A DNA stretch of 64,000 bases from Steromphala cineraria (lineage: Eukaryota > Mollusca > Gastropoda > Trochida > Trochidae). Location of the stretch: positions 3,808,330-3,872,329 of the forward strand of contig OU744736.1 in NCBI GenBank assembly GCA_916613615.1, in the 5' to 3' direction. The notes under the pieces were generated by a model. That model saw nothing but the letters and a program-made list of their open reading frames with translations, was not told the origin of the DNA and made no database searches. Within the stretch, counting starts at the first letter, position 1. Each line of letters begins with the position of its first letter. Made by a program: the position numbers and the translations under genes. Of the stretch, positions 1 through 11,992 are shown in pieces.

Positions 1-242
1 GAAATGTGAATAAATCAATTAAATTTGACGTGAAAATAATTAAGAATTTGTGTAGAAGGTGAGATCACACATCAACACATTGTGTATATAATCTCTTATT
101 GTTTCTGACTACAACTTCAAAAACACGAAAATTACAATCACTCGGATTTCTTCTGCTTACTTGAAAAGGGTATTCAGGAAAAATCTTGATTTCTAATATT
201 CTATTATCCCCCGCAACAACGTCCGTCCGTCCGTTACACTTT

Positions 243-690
243 GTGTCCGGCTCATAACTTTCTAACTAATAAACCATTTCAATACAAATTCGTAGTGGAA
301 ATGACGAAACATGAAAATATGTGTCATGAGTAACAATTTTCTGAAAATCTACATAAAATATTAGGGTTTTTGAGAAAAAGTTGTAAATTTGTAAGAAAGT
401 CCAGGCCGGCTCACAGCTTCTAAATTAATCATCACATATCGATCAAATTTGATATGGAGATACACAATCATATGTAGGTGTGTCATGAAGAACAATTTTG
501 AAAATATTTTTATAAAACGTTGCCATTTTTTGCAAAAAAGGAGGACTCTGTTGGAAAACTGTTACAAGTCCTGTCCGGCTCACAACTTCTAAACTAATCA
601 TCACATTTGGATCATATTTGATATGAAGATACATAATAATCTGAAGGTGTGTCATGAAGAACAATTTAGAAAATATGTTTGTTTACATAT
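243..690. repeat. Tandem repeat, ~165-bp unit, about 2.7 copies
   Basis: Three successive units start with a version of CCGGCTCAYARCTTCTAA (near 247, 407 and 576). Each continues with a related block ending in GTGTGTCATGAAGAACAATTT, and the third unit is truncated. A short run of GTCC units at 225-236 precedes the array. The combination of a GTCC run and ~165-bp internal units resembles the larger element at 12885-13960, so this may be a diverged relative. It is non-coding. Confidence 0.7.
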
Positions 691-699
691 ATGATCAAA

Positions 700-3600
700 T
701 TGATCTTTCAGATCCAAATACATAAATTTATTTGTTTGATTTTTATTTTGTCAAATTATGCCCAACAGTGAACTTAAAGTTGGTTCTTCTAGTTTTTTTT
801 TATTAGAACAGTTTCCTTCATATCCTGGAAAAATTATGTTATTTTGTGTGAAAAAATTAATCACCAATATGACAAGAAAACCTATACACGATGTGCAGTT
901 TGCGGGGGATACAGCTTCATGTCAGAGCTCTGCTTGTTGATATTATAACGATGACTTTCTAAATTCCGAATTTCTAATAGCTAGAAATCCAGCAAAAATG
1001 TTTCTGAGGTGGTAAATTCACTCTTGAGAAAAGTGTACGAAGGCGACCCCTTGAGTTAATTTGTTATACACGTCATAACACCTGTTTTCACAATAACGAG
1101 CAATCCCGTACGTTGAAACAAGACTCATGCTTTGCTCGTGCTGTGTTCATTTCAAGCACGTGATAAGTTAATACACTAACGACTTGGTTGACCTGAGAAT
1201 TTGGGGCGGGGGAAGTTGTTTTAATTGGAATAAACCTCAAAGGTTTCTTACTATACTTCTTACATTTCAATAGAAATAATTCTCTTCGTGCCATAAACTT
1301 CAGATTATGTTGTATCATTCACGCCATTATACATATATTCTTGATTCATTCCTTCTATATCATTCGCAATTGATATTGATTACAAATAATATACCGCATA
1401 GTTTTAGTAGAATCATTCCATGTATAGCCATTCACTGTAAAAATGTGAAATTCATTCCCCTACCGGTTTTGTTTAAAACATATTTCACATATGTAATATG
1501 TCTCAGTGAATGATTGCACAAGTCATCAAAATTATTACAAGTGTAATGGTTGAATTGCTCTTCCCCTTCGGATAATGTTTGAGTTCGTGTTTTGATGTGT
1601 TTTTAAACCTGATATTTAGAACTATTGAAACCTTAATCACGCCCGAACTGACGAAATTCTGATTGTTCTTCCATCATGAAGTCGGAGAATGATTGTAACC
1701 AAAAATTCATACATGAACTTTCAAAACAAACTCAGTCTGCGTTACATTAAATTTGTATCGTTGTACAATTGTGGGTGCCACTGATTTTACTGTTCCACGC
1801 ACTTGTGAGCTTGCATTTCTTTTACACGTACCGATCACGGTCGTACATGAATGAATTCCACGGTCAAGGTCAACACATTGTTCGTTACGTCATGCGTGTA
1901 TATCAAGGAGTGTATGTGTGTAGGCTATTCTAACTTAATGAATGCACTTTAATACTAGTTCAAAATCGCTCGAAACAAACTCTTGAAAAAAAGTATAAAT
2001 TTCTAATGAATCAATGTCCCAATACTCTCTTTTGATCCTTTACAATTGAACCTATATGTTTAAAAGAATTAACTTTTGTAAGACTGGGTGTTTGTGAATT
2101 AACAGTAAGTTTCTAGATTAAATAAGGAGGTTGAGATTTTAAATGATAAAATACATAAAATGACTTCTTAAATCTTCATTTCCGTAAATAAGATCTTTAA
2201 CGATACATATAGTAATGTTTTATTTGTTAACATTATTAATAGGTGAATGTTAACTATAATTCTTTAAAGAGTAATCCATCGTTTTACTCACACTGCATAC
2301 GTTCATTTTAGTGTGATCACATTTCACCTATTCGACGAGAGAACTAGATTCGCAAAATTTAACAGATATGCATGGTTAACAGACATTCGATTAAGAAATG
2401 TAGTGATTAAGAAAATAAGGGGTTTCGGATTTTGCACATATGTATTGCAGTTTTTTGATATTTTGAAAACAAGAATGATCTTATGTTTGTCATTTGGGGA
2501 TGGATGACATGCACTTAAGTTCGTATCAAAGCTAAACAATATGTGATGGAAATCATTGAGTGACTCTTTGAATTTAACCTCGTCGATATCGTGGCCATTT
2601 CTTGGTCGGGGTGAATTTGAGCGAAGAAAATATTAAGGATAAGTAGCATCTTGACTATTATACCATTTGGCCAGAATTGTCTCGACTTTAAGTCTATTTG
2701 TTCTGTTGCTTGTGAATGCAATATTTGTTTCAAATGGTGAAATAAACTGATAAATCACTTACGAAGGGATTGGGCAATGTCTTTAAAAAAGATATTGATT
2801 TGAAAAATATCATAAACAGTAAATTTAATTATTAATTAGTAATTACATAGTGTCATAATGTTTGGATATCATACAGTTCATGTACTAAATTTAAAATGCT
2901 ATGGCGCGGACATTTTTATGACATCACAGTGAAATGGCGTTAAGCCCGTCGACGAAAAAAACAAAAACGGTATCCAAATTTTATTGCAGTGGTGTGATGC
3001 GTTTGTAATTGAAAACTGTTGAATTATACATTAGGATGGTTAATAAAGACAATTCGTGACTTGTTACATCAAGTTTATCAAGTCGTTGAAGTTAAAAGTT
3101 AAGTGAAAACATTCTCGGCAAAACTCGACTATTTGTAACTAGTTTGATATGTTACACGATTTTAATCAAACGATTTTACGTTTGGCATGAAATAATTATA
3201 TTAATCTCATTTAAATGTTCTGACAAACAATGCCCACATTACCTATAATACACATTTCAGCGTTCGCCGTGTTTCCCGAGAATTAAAATCAGCATTATAA
3301 CAATGCATATCTACATGTGTGACGTTAATAAACTATTGTCTGTCTGTCTGTGTAACTATGCTGGTCACATCCATAACGACAATTATGACCTATTGTTAAT
3401 ATAAATATCAGCGTGGGCACTAGATAGTGACGAATCTTACATATAGGTACTCTATTAATACCCACAAGGCGCTAGACAATTCAAGCACGCGATGACGTCA
3501 CACTCAGACCTCGCCCGTGCAACACGCCTCAATCTACCCCCGTTAATGATTCATTGTGTGATGTCATTTTCATTTCAAGGTGACTTTACGCCTTACATTC

Positions 3601-5270
3601 ATTGATAAAAAATAAAGATGGAATGAATAACTTTATTTAATATTAGAAAATTACAAGTTATAGAATTGTACGATATGGAAAAAGTTTCGTTAATTACATC
3701 AATCATATTGTGATTTCTTATTTTTTGTGATAAATGAGAAATATACAAACAGACAATATACAACCTATCATATCTACTATTTCAGACTAGATATAGGTAT
3801 ATCTAATATATAACTCGGTTTACGAAATTCGTTTCTATAGACATATACATACAGGTCAGGCCTATGCGTACTAGATATATGTATCTTCTTGTTACCATAA
3901 GGATACACAATACCTATAAACATGATCAGTGATTGACCGATATAATCTATCTGCTTCAATATCAGTTTATATATAGGATATTCAAATACCCATGGGTAAA
4001 CCACATATATATATACCTATAGCAGAGGCAGTTTAACACTCAAACGCAATACACGTACATTGACATTGTTTACCGCCGCTTGTGTAATAAATAGATTGTT
4101 TACCGCCTCTCTGTATTGTGAAACTTGAGGATCATGAGAAGGCTTACGTGAGAGCAATCTAAATACATTTAGATCTTAATTTATTTAGATTGACAAGAGA
4201 GTGAATATAAATCATTATTTAAATACAAGTTTATTTGTCTTCATATGATAAATCAACGAAAATAACTAGACATGACTTAATATTAAGTGTCTAAGGAATC
4301 ATTCGAACAATTAAATGACAATTGCATCAAAATACACGTTTAGTTCAGTATATTCGTGAAATCAGCTTGTTAAATTATTCTGACTAGTCATAATATAAGC
4401 TTATTTCATTGATAGATTTATGTACGACATGGAAGACAATACGGAGGCCTATAATCTATATATCTGTGTAGGTATATCGACTGAATAACGTTTTTATCAT
4501 ACGCGTTTGGATGTTGAAATAAAGCTATAAAGTAACACATATCTTTGTTATATTCCGATGAGTCAGTATGAAAGATATTACACATGCCTAGTGAAATAAT
4601 ATGGGATATAAAACTATGTACATATAATTTATCTACTAATACATAGTTTTGATGTATCCAATGAGTCAGTATGAAAAACGTAAGTCATGACACTAGCTAG
4701 TGAAATAAGCTTCACATATTTCCATCGCTGACATCAGAGCCATTCCCTCGTCTAGCACGTGCACAGTGAGTGCACACAAACATGATCGATATTCAAACTG
4801 CCAACTGAAAGTCATTCCGTTATAACAAAGAGAATTTGAACACGTTTCGTTAAATATCACTGAATAATCACTTGAATGATATAAATCAAATCTTACGTTA
4901 AACAATATATACACAAATAAATTATGATAAAGGAGATGTGTTAAAGTACATTCGGCTATATATACAAATAAAAACATTTCAACTGCGTTGATTTAGTCTG
5001 TATTATTAACTCAACTATCTATCATTTCCATTGTGGTACCGTTCCAAAGAAGTATGAATTCATTGAATTCATCGCAATTCCGTGTAAAGTAAGATTCAGA
5101 AAGAGAAGCCGATGTTCAATAGACACTGCCAACAATCAGCTGATCAATGCGTGGATTTCCCTGAGCTTCGATTCTATTTTTAAAGCGAGAGAACCGAAAG
5201 GGCATTCTAACACCCATATCCATCTTTACGATTTTCTACTCACGCCTTATCCATATCAAGCAGTAAAGCA
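700..5270. other. Intergenic DNA, no gene recognised
   Basis: AT-rich sequence with only short ORFs lacking codon-like composition or domain motifs. Minor structures: a LINE-like tail at 3325-3353 (TTAATAAACTATTG followed by TCTG units); a small inverted repeat at 4157-4190 whose left half recurs at 21422; and a two-copy ~50-bp direct repeat at 4551-4602 and 4655-4710 flanking an AT-rich hairpin. The last few hundred bases before 5284 may contain the promoter of the dehydrogenase gene. Confidence 0.5.
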
Positions 5271-5283
5271 AGATATTTATGGT

Positions 5284-5290
5284 TATATAA
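5284..5290 (+). promoter_or_regulatory. Candidate TATA box of the dehydrogenase gene
   Basis: TATATAA lies about 1.3 kb upstream of the first coding exon on the same strand. A start of transcription about 30 bases later would fall near 5315. It is followed by a good splice donor at 5344 (CAAATCAG then GTAAGA) and by another candidate untranslated exon at 5471-5587. The position suits a promoter with one or two 5' untranslated exons, but the genome is AT-rich, so a chance TATA is possible. Confidence 0.3.
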
Positions 5291-5470
5291 ACATGATTCT
5301 GACATTATAACAATAACTCGATGCTTTTATTGGTACAAATCAGGTAAGAAATACATAAATTCATTCTTATTATTTCTCCTTTCGAGTCTCTAAGGTGGTG
5401 AATATGGACGACCTTCACCCTGGAGAAGGCCGTTAACTGCTTTGCACGTGAACAGAGGGTGATTTCCTAG

Positions 5471-5587
5471 AGTGATATAGCCCGCTTGATTGCCGCATCT
5501 GGTCAGATCTAAGCGAACAACGCTAGTGAGAAGACGTCCGAAGAGGAATATACTATTTTGTGGATACATTTACTTACCTAACAGTTG
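5471..5587 (+). other. Candidate 5' untranslated exon of the dehydrogenase gene
   Basis: Bounded by a plausible acceptor (GATTTCCTAG ending at 5470) and a strong donor (ACAGTTG then GTAAGT at 5588). The stretch is less AT-rich than its surroundings. The coding exon at 6611 begins downstream of an acceptor (TCTTCTGCAG ending at 6598), so at least one upstream untranslated exon is required; this is the best candidate seen. The exact 5' end cannot be fixed from sequence. Confidence 0.35.
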
Positions 5588-6610
5588 GTAAGTTTTTACT
5601 TGATTATTACACGATACGAAATTTCCTTTTATTATCATTTTTGTTGTCGGTATGAGTTCTGCCATGGATATTGTTTATAAATGTTTTCTTTCAAATATTG
5701 GTATTTTATTGTGATGTTTTATTGAGTCTTAAACCATTATTGTCACAGAATTGTGATAATCGGTTGTCATCAAAATTTCATTCATTCATTCATCTAAGTA
5801 TTTAATTTCTCTCAAAGCGAGTTTCAATGTTTTATGTGGACAGGGTTTTCAATTACAAATTCATTGTAAGCGGATTTTGACTGTTATCCTGATGTTAATT
5901 GTTTTGCGATAGTTAACGTGCATGTAAATCATCATTGTTTTGGTCCTTTTAATTTGTATTAGGCCTAGAATCATTAGAGGGAGTAATATTATCATGTGTC
6001 TCTAATCTAGGACACCTCTGGTCGCGGAATCTCCACACACTTAGTCTGAGAAATGTATTTTACCTTTAACGTTATGTATAATATTTAATGTGTTTGTTAA
6101 TGCTTTTATAGTTGAACCCATCTTAATAGTAAGTTTAACAAGCGATTATCCTTCCAAGTCGCGCTCTCATGCAGCGAGCTATTTCTAGCGCATAGAGCTA
6201 CGACAAAGCAATCGCTGTTATCTCGGCATGCGATTGGTTTAAACCGGATGACCTAGGTCACATGCATTCATTAATCGGTTTTCCTAAAAGGTCGCTGTGG
6301 TAAACACGCACGTATCGCGTGGTAAGACAACAACTGATCTCTAAACCACAAACAAGGACATTCCTGTTATAACAACACAATCAATTAATTGTGTATATTT
6401 CACAGACGAATAGAAAGGTTAGATGATTATGAATTGTTGAAATGCGATGTTTTTGTTTTAAAATATGTAACCTTGTCCGTTTTTAACCCACTTTAGAAAG
6501 TTGGTAAACAAGGTCACTTTTGCTGACACTAAGTTGTAAACAGCTTACGTCAGATCTGAGATTCTATATATTAGTTGGGATTTTCTTGTCTTCTGCAGAT
6601 AACTTGCAAC

Positions 6611-6769
6611 ATGTTGGACAACGAATTCAACAAGAACGAAGTTCAGGTTATGAACAAACCTAACATGTCCCAACAAATGGGACTTGCATCAACGATGGGT
6701 GGACCATTCGCTGAAGTTTCATCGACAATGGCCATGCCTGACACACCGAAAGGGGGTGTCTTAGTCAAA
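6611..6769 (+). CDS. MDR gene coding exon 1
   Basis: Residues 1-53. The exon starts at 6599 after the acceptor TCTTCTGCAG, and the first ATG is at 6611. The donor is AAA then GTAAGT (6770), phase 0. The N-terminal 40 residues are rich in Met, Asn, Ser and Gln and precede the first beta strand (GGVLVKVKYAG). Confidence 0.85.
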
Positions 6770-9700
6770 GTAAGTTCATATTGAATTATTGATACTTTTA
6801 CTTGTTTTGGAAATATAAAAACTTACATTTCAAAACATGAAATGAAATTTTTAATTAACAAAATTATTTGATTTAAGCATTTGATTGAAAATTAAAAAAT
6901 ATGTTTAACATTTTTTCTCTGGTTTGATTGTTTTTATTTTCAATTTGAAATTTTGTTTAATTATTTGATCAATTATTACAAAGTTGATAGATGTTAAGAT
7001 TTGTTTTCATATATTGGTCGCGAAAATTAGTGGTAAGTGACAATTAAGTATCTTATTATTTAAACTATTATTCATGGCATTTTTATATCTGATTTTCTTA
7101 TTTCCAGGTAAAATATGCTGGTGCTTGTTATAACGAGGGACAATTGAAGAGAAGGGGAATTCGCCCTCGCTTTCCAGGTATAAGAGACACTTCACTATAT
7201 CCAGGTGTGCACCCCTGAAACCAGTCGCATTCGTACCTCTCTGCTTCCTCGTTAACTCACCTGCCCAGTAATTGATTTGTAATAAGAGAAAACTTGGGAC
7301 CTACATCTCAAGTTTCTCATCATTCTAAAATGTGCATGTCTCCCAAATTCTTCTGCGCTTAATACCTTAAATGAAAAAAAATATTTTAATGGATTGTATT
7401 TAGTATGAGGACTTTATATTTAAATGACATGCGTTTTTATGAAAATCTTAATTATTGTAACAATTGAGCATTATTAATCAGAAAAGAATGTAACTATTTT
7501 TTCAATAAACTAGAGGAGAGAGGAATGGTTTTGGGTTTGAACACCAAGGTCCCTGTTTGTAGCTGTAGATAGATTTTATGTTGAAGAATGTCTGTGATTT
7601 CTGTGTTTTATTAGAAACATGGCCATGTGTCATCAGCTGTATTTCAAAGATCAAAATCTTTGCAGTAATAGTTGATGATCCATGGAAAGTTTTCTGTAGC
7701 ATGCATGCAAAACTTTAATAGTAGAGTAGACTTGTGGTTATAAGGTAGATTAACACAACCAAACTCAGAGATTCACCAAGTATGCAGTCTTTGTACAAAA
7801 TTCTAATGATCGAAGGACTCTGAAATGCTAAATCTTGATTTTCAGGATACGAAATCTCTGGAGTAATCCACGACATATGCAATACCATCCCCAACTGCAA
7901 CTATACACCTGGAGATCAAGTAATCCTCTTCCCTGACGAGCACCTGTCAAAGTCTGGATATGCCGAGTACATTCCAGTTGACGACACAAGGAATATGCTG
8001 CAGATCCCGAGCAACATGAACCTCGAGGTTGCTGCTATGTTGCCTGGTGGCGCTCTCTCAGCCTATGCTGCTATCCTCAGTGCGAAACCCCATGTGGAAA
8101 AACTTCAGGCTGTTAAACGTAAGTGTCTGAAATTTGTGTTATCTTTCTTTCAGGTTAAGGTAATGCATAGAAAATAAATATCTTTGATTGTATTAAGTAC
8201 TATTTTAAGTGCTAATTCAAGCAGTTTTAGATATCAATATTCTCAACTTTGTATAATTAGTCAGGCAGCTCTTCAGATGTAGAGTTAACAAGTTGACAAT
8301 ATTAAGCATTTAAAAACAGATAAAATTGAATTAAATCATTACAAGATTTTTTGTCAATCTAACCTCCAAGATATACTTTCTTCAAGAACTGAAAAAAAGA
8401 AGCATGATGCTGTTTAGTTTGTCATATTCTCCCAAGGTGCTAACCATGATGTTTTCTCCCACAGCTTGTGTCAATGTCCTCATTGTTGGTGCCGGAGGTC
8501 TCGGTCTGTGGGCTCTCCGCATCGCCAAGTTCATCATGGGTGACAACTGCTCCAACGTGCGCATGTATGTAGCCGACAACAGCATCGACAAACTGCTGAC
8601 CGCTCAGGAACACGAGTGCTTCGACATCATCCACTGGAACGAAGAGGACCACGAAGAGTACATCATCGAGAGGACCCTTGATGCTTGCCGAGGGGGTGTC
8701 GATGTCATCATTGATTTCGTCAGCTCTTCACGAACCATGAGCAGATCTCTCAAAGTATTGAACAGGGTATGTAGACTTTTTAAATTACCTTTTTGTGAGA
8801 AGTAATTTCTATAATTTCAACAATATCAAAACAAGATCATCTATCTATTTTGATCATGTTCTCAGATAGTATATATTTTGTGGTCGTTAGTTGATAAGTC
8901 TAACCGCCTCAGACTAGTATCTGTCCCGTATGAAAATCCTTTAGCTTGAAGTATCAGGCGGGATTTGTAACAGACTTAGGGTCTTTAAATTATTTGAATG
9001 GCTATATTGTCTCTTTGTCCTCGTCTCTTTAGACTTGGAGTCTTTATCCAATGTTGGAGCCGATATACTCTCCTGAAACTGACAACATGTATTTATGAAG
9101 CCATCTTCTATCGCAGGAGGGTTTGATCCTGGTTGGAGGCAACAGTCTGTCGGAGGTGAGCATCAGCCTCAACGCTCTGGCCGCCAAACAACAGAGTATT
9201 GTGGGCATCCCCACGGGGAACATGAACCAGCTGCAGGAGCTTGTGGATGCAGTCTCTCAGGGCAAAGTAAGTAGAAGAAATCTTATTATTTTGTTAATTG
9301 GTGATACGTTTGATGATGGTTTGATGCCATCAAGGTTGATTGGAAAAGCAAAGTAAAGTAAGCTTTTAGAATAAGATAATTTTGAAAAAGTCAGATTTTA
9401 TGACGAAATATGTTTATCAATTATGCTGTACAAGAAACGTTAAGGGTCGCTTAAATTTTCTGTATCTACATCTGCTGTAATTCATCTATATGATGTACAA
9501 GCATTGAATAAGAATAACATATGTTTAAACCAATAAGAATTTAAGCACTGAGTGGTCCAAAACTTTGGAAGTCTGTTAATAGTTGATGATTGTGTCACTA
9601 GTGATATCTTGCAAATTTCTTAACTTTTGACTTTACTATTTCAGCTCCAACCACCACTGTTCAACGTTTTCAATGTCGATGAAGCAAGCAAGGTTTTCGA

Positions 9701-9782
9701 AGACTTGAGTGAATGTCGTATTACAGGTCGCGCCATCTTCAGATTTGCTAACAGCAACTCGACAACTGTAACAGACAACTGA
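6611..9782 (+). CDS. Medium-chain dehydrogenase/reductase (ADH-like, atypical zinc site), six coding exons
   Basis: Joined exons 6611-6769, 7108-7177, 7846-8118, 8465-8766, 9117-9266 and 9645-9782 give 1092 nt, 363 aa plus stop. Every junction keeps frame and every intron is GT...AG. The usual MDR length and order are present: a GroES-like N-terminal part (about residues 45-150) with the PGDQVILFP strand, then a Rossmann fold with GAGGLG at 176-181 and Asp205 at the end of the second strand, which suggests NAD(H) rather than NADP(H). Cys60 stands where the first catalytic zinc ligand is expected, but the GHE motif is GYE (77-79), and the four-Cys structural-zinc lobe is absent. I infer an oxidoreductase without the standard zinc chemistry, closer to quinone-oxidoreductase-like MDRs. 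The substrate is unknown. The first 40 residues are polar, low in complexity and have no signal peptide, so it is probably cytosolic. Confidence 0.9.
7108..7177 (+). CDS. MDR gene coding exon 2
   Basis: Residues 54-76 plus the first base of codon 77. The acceptor is TTATTTCCAG and the donor is CCAG then GTATAA. It contains AGACYNEG, with the single Cys60 at the usual first zinc-ligand position. Confidence 0.85.
7846..8118 (+). CDS. MDR gene coding exon 3
   Basis: Residues 77 (completed) to 167 plus the first base of codon 168. The acceptor is TTGATTTTCAG and the donor is AAAC then GTAAGT. It encodes GYEISGVI, where GHE is normal, the PGDQVILFPDEH turn, and the AAMLPGGALSAYAAI helix that leads into the nucleotide-binding domain. 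Confidence 0.9.
8465..8766 (+). CDS. MDR gene coding exon 4 (Rossmann core)
   Basis: Residues 168 (completed) to 268. The acceptor is TCTCCCACAG and the donor is AACAGG then GTATGT. It contains LIVGAGGLGLWALRIAKF, the classic first strand and glycine loop, and GGVDVIIDFVSSS, the MDR strand facing the nicotinamide. Confidence 0.92.
9117..9266 (+). CDS. MDR gene coding exon 5
   Basis: Residues 269-318, phase 0 at both ends. The acceptor is CTATCGCAG and the donor is GGCAAA then GTAAGT. It encodes EGLILVGG and a later IVGIPTGN segment, typical of the MDR C-terminal catalytic return. Confidence 0.9.
9645..9782 (+). CDS. MDR gene terminal coding exon 6
   Basis: Residues 319-363 and a TGA stop. 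The acceptor is CTATTTCAG. The encoded LFNVFNVDEASKVFEDL followed by ITGRAIFRF corresponds to the family's final helix and strand. Confidence 0.9.
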   Translation, partial: LQPPLFNVFNVDEASKVFEDLSECRITGRAIFRFANSNSTTVTDN

Positions 9783-10575
9783 CTGTAAAATGACTCAAAT
9801 GTAGACATTGTGCTTCAATATAACGACTACGGGCCAAACAAACCATGGCTCTCCCAGTGAACTGAACTTACTGGGAGCTTTCATAGTGTGTCGCCCACTC
9901 CATCAGACTTCCCAGTCTTGGACTTCTGCCAGTTTCCATGGCAACTAGCTGTGGTTCCTGTGGAGACGAGAACATGGAAGATGGTTGTCCATAGGGATGA
10001 ATTGTGGATTTAAAAGATCTGTTGCTAGTCTTACCGAAATATCAAAACACGACCCACTGGGTCATCTTTAGTGTGGTAGATGCACGTTTTGATGAAGGAT
10101 TAGTCGAGCTTCCATCCATGCTTCAGCATTTATTCCACCAACTGGCCAAGATGGATGACTTAACCCAGAAGTGGGCCAACATTTGTATTATGTGACCGTT
10201 GTATGAAGTGCTTAACTTATGTGATGAACTGCCCCTACTAGTGCTTCGTGCGAATTTCTCATATCGAGCGATTCTATACTCACATTTAGTGTGTGAAAGG
10301 GGAAGTAACTCTTACTCAATTTATGGAATGTTTATTCCGCAACTGTGATGTCGAACTTAAAAATCGAACTTGAATGGCATTTGTTGGTGTTGTGCAGTCC
10401 AATGCACATGTTGGGTGTTCAGAATGATTGAGAATTTTTGTTGATAGTAAGTTGATATCTATGTATATTTATGTAAATATTGTATGGAGAGAATGGAGTG
10501 TGCCTGCCCGGTGTTTTGTACGGTATCTGAGAGAACAAAGTTCAAAATACTTAATAAACGTTATTGAAGATATTA
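9783..10575 (+). other. 3' UTR of the dehydrogenase gene with polyA signal
   Basis: No coding continues after TGA. A canonical AATAAA lies at 10553-10558, placing cleavage near 10575. A molluscan dispersed motif (AAGGGGAAGTAACTCTTA) sits inside the UTR at 10297. Confidence 0.6.
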
Positions 10576-10623
10576 TCTTGTCATGTGATATATGATGTAT
10601 TGGACTTGATTGAACAGGAACTT

Positions 10624-10755
10624 AACCATCTTCCTACAAAAAGCCTAAACCGCCAGTTTCCGAACTGTCAGTTTTATGCCTTGCTGCTGACGTTTTACTT
10701 TTCTGTGCTGCTATAGTGCCCCTACAGGAGGGGAGAACAAGCACAGAAAACGCTA
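10624..10755 (+). repeat. Partial copy of an inverted-repeat MITE family (family A)
   Basis: The block from ACCATCTTCCTAC through GCCAGTTTCC, AACTGTCAGTTTTATGCC and GCTGCTATAGTGCCCCTACA matches one arm of the complete hairpin element at 25630-25834. It also matches a more diverged arm at 23619-23700. It lies directly after the polyA site of the dehydrogenase gene. Confidence 0.6.
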
Positions 10756-11395
10756 TTATTTTTGTGGCTAGAGTTATAAAAACTTTGGAACCTGTCACAT
10801 TCGAAAACTGTTGAAGCATAAAGACCAAACAGCCTCAAGAAAACAAATTCAGAAATAATTCATCTTAAAATAAATCCAAATTGTGCCCAATAAATATTAG
10901 TTTATGCAAATGTATTTTTTCATTACTCGACCAAATTATATGAATAGTAGTCGCACATGCAATCATCAAGCTTGAATTGATCGCGACCATTTTTATGTGA
11001 ACACCTTTAAATTATTTCAGTAAAATGGATTCCAGTAGCATACCAGATCATGGTTCATTTTTTTTAAACTGCAACTTTTGATTTAAAAATATTGTCTTGC
11101 AATTGGTAAAATTTGTTTGCGTTCTTTTGAGTTCCTTCCACTTATAAAACAATGTGAAACAACTCCTTTAAGGTACAAGAACTAGCAGTATCTGCATAGT
11201 CATTAATATTCATTTTATGTATTGAATCCTGGCTCCTTGAGTGATGATGATATGTGGTATCGTTTGTGCTGCTTGCAATATGACTTAAAAGGAAAGCATT
11301 ACTTGATACTCTCGGTAGCTATTCTTGATAGGTTTCGCCATCACAGCATCACACTCACAGCATCTGACATCTTGGTATTGTCAACTAGTTTTGGT

Positions 11396-11763
11396 TTAAA
11401 GGGGCAGTAGCACGTTTTAGTGGGAATATAAGGTGATGTCAGGAAAATGAAAATAAATGGTTCCAATTGAATGACAATGTATTTAAACTAAATGGTGCAG
11501 TAATAATTCAAATGTATGATGTAAAGTTTGGCGATGCGATGCGATGCGTTTTCTTACAGAAAATGAATAAAAGGTGTTCACAAAAAAATGGCCCTAATGG
11601 ACTTTATGTGAATCTTCAAACTTTGTCCTCTTGACTATGGCTGATAGGCTTGTGCAATGAGATTTATGACACTATCAAGATAATACATTTATCATTAACA
11701 TATAATTATCAGTGACAATTTTAAAATATAAAATTATCAAAAAACGTGCTACTGCCCCTTTAA
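11396..11763. mobile_element. TTAA-flanked MITE, copy 1 (368 bp)
   Basis: Begins TTAAAGGGGCAGTAGCACG and ends CGTGCTACTGCCCCTTTAA, an almost perfect terminal inverted repeat with TTAA at both edges. The interior is AT-rich, has no ORF, and is shared with the copy at 34370-34735 (for example AAAATAAATGGTTCCAA and a block with GGTGTTCACA...AAATGGCC). TTAA edges are the hallmark of piggyBac-type insertion, so this is probably a non-autonomous piggyBac-like element. Confidence 0.75.
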
Positions 11764-11992
11764 GGGAAATGAGTTGCGCGATTCATAAACGACCATAAAT
11801 CATGATACACGATATTTCTCACAAAATTTAACACAAGAAAAAAAAAGGTTGAATAATTTTCGGTAGCAATGGCAATGTCTTTTTAGCAGTTAATAGTTTG
11901 TAAGTTTGAAACTGTTCTTTTGACAAGAATATCGTTGGACACGATATACTGACAGGCTTTTATCAGATTCTATCAAGAGACTTGTTTATCCT

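Noticed and set aside
4555..4575. Hammerhead-ribozyme-like core (CGATGAG...GAAA)
   Set aside because: The conserved CUGAUGA is not intact, there is no convincing stem II, and no cleavage-site helix pairs around it.
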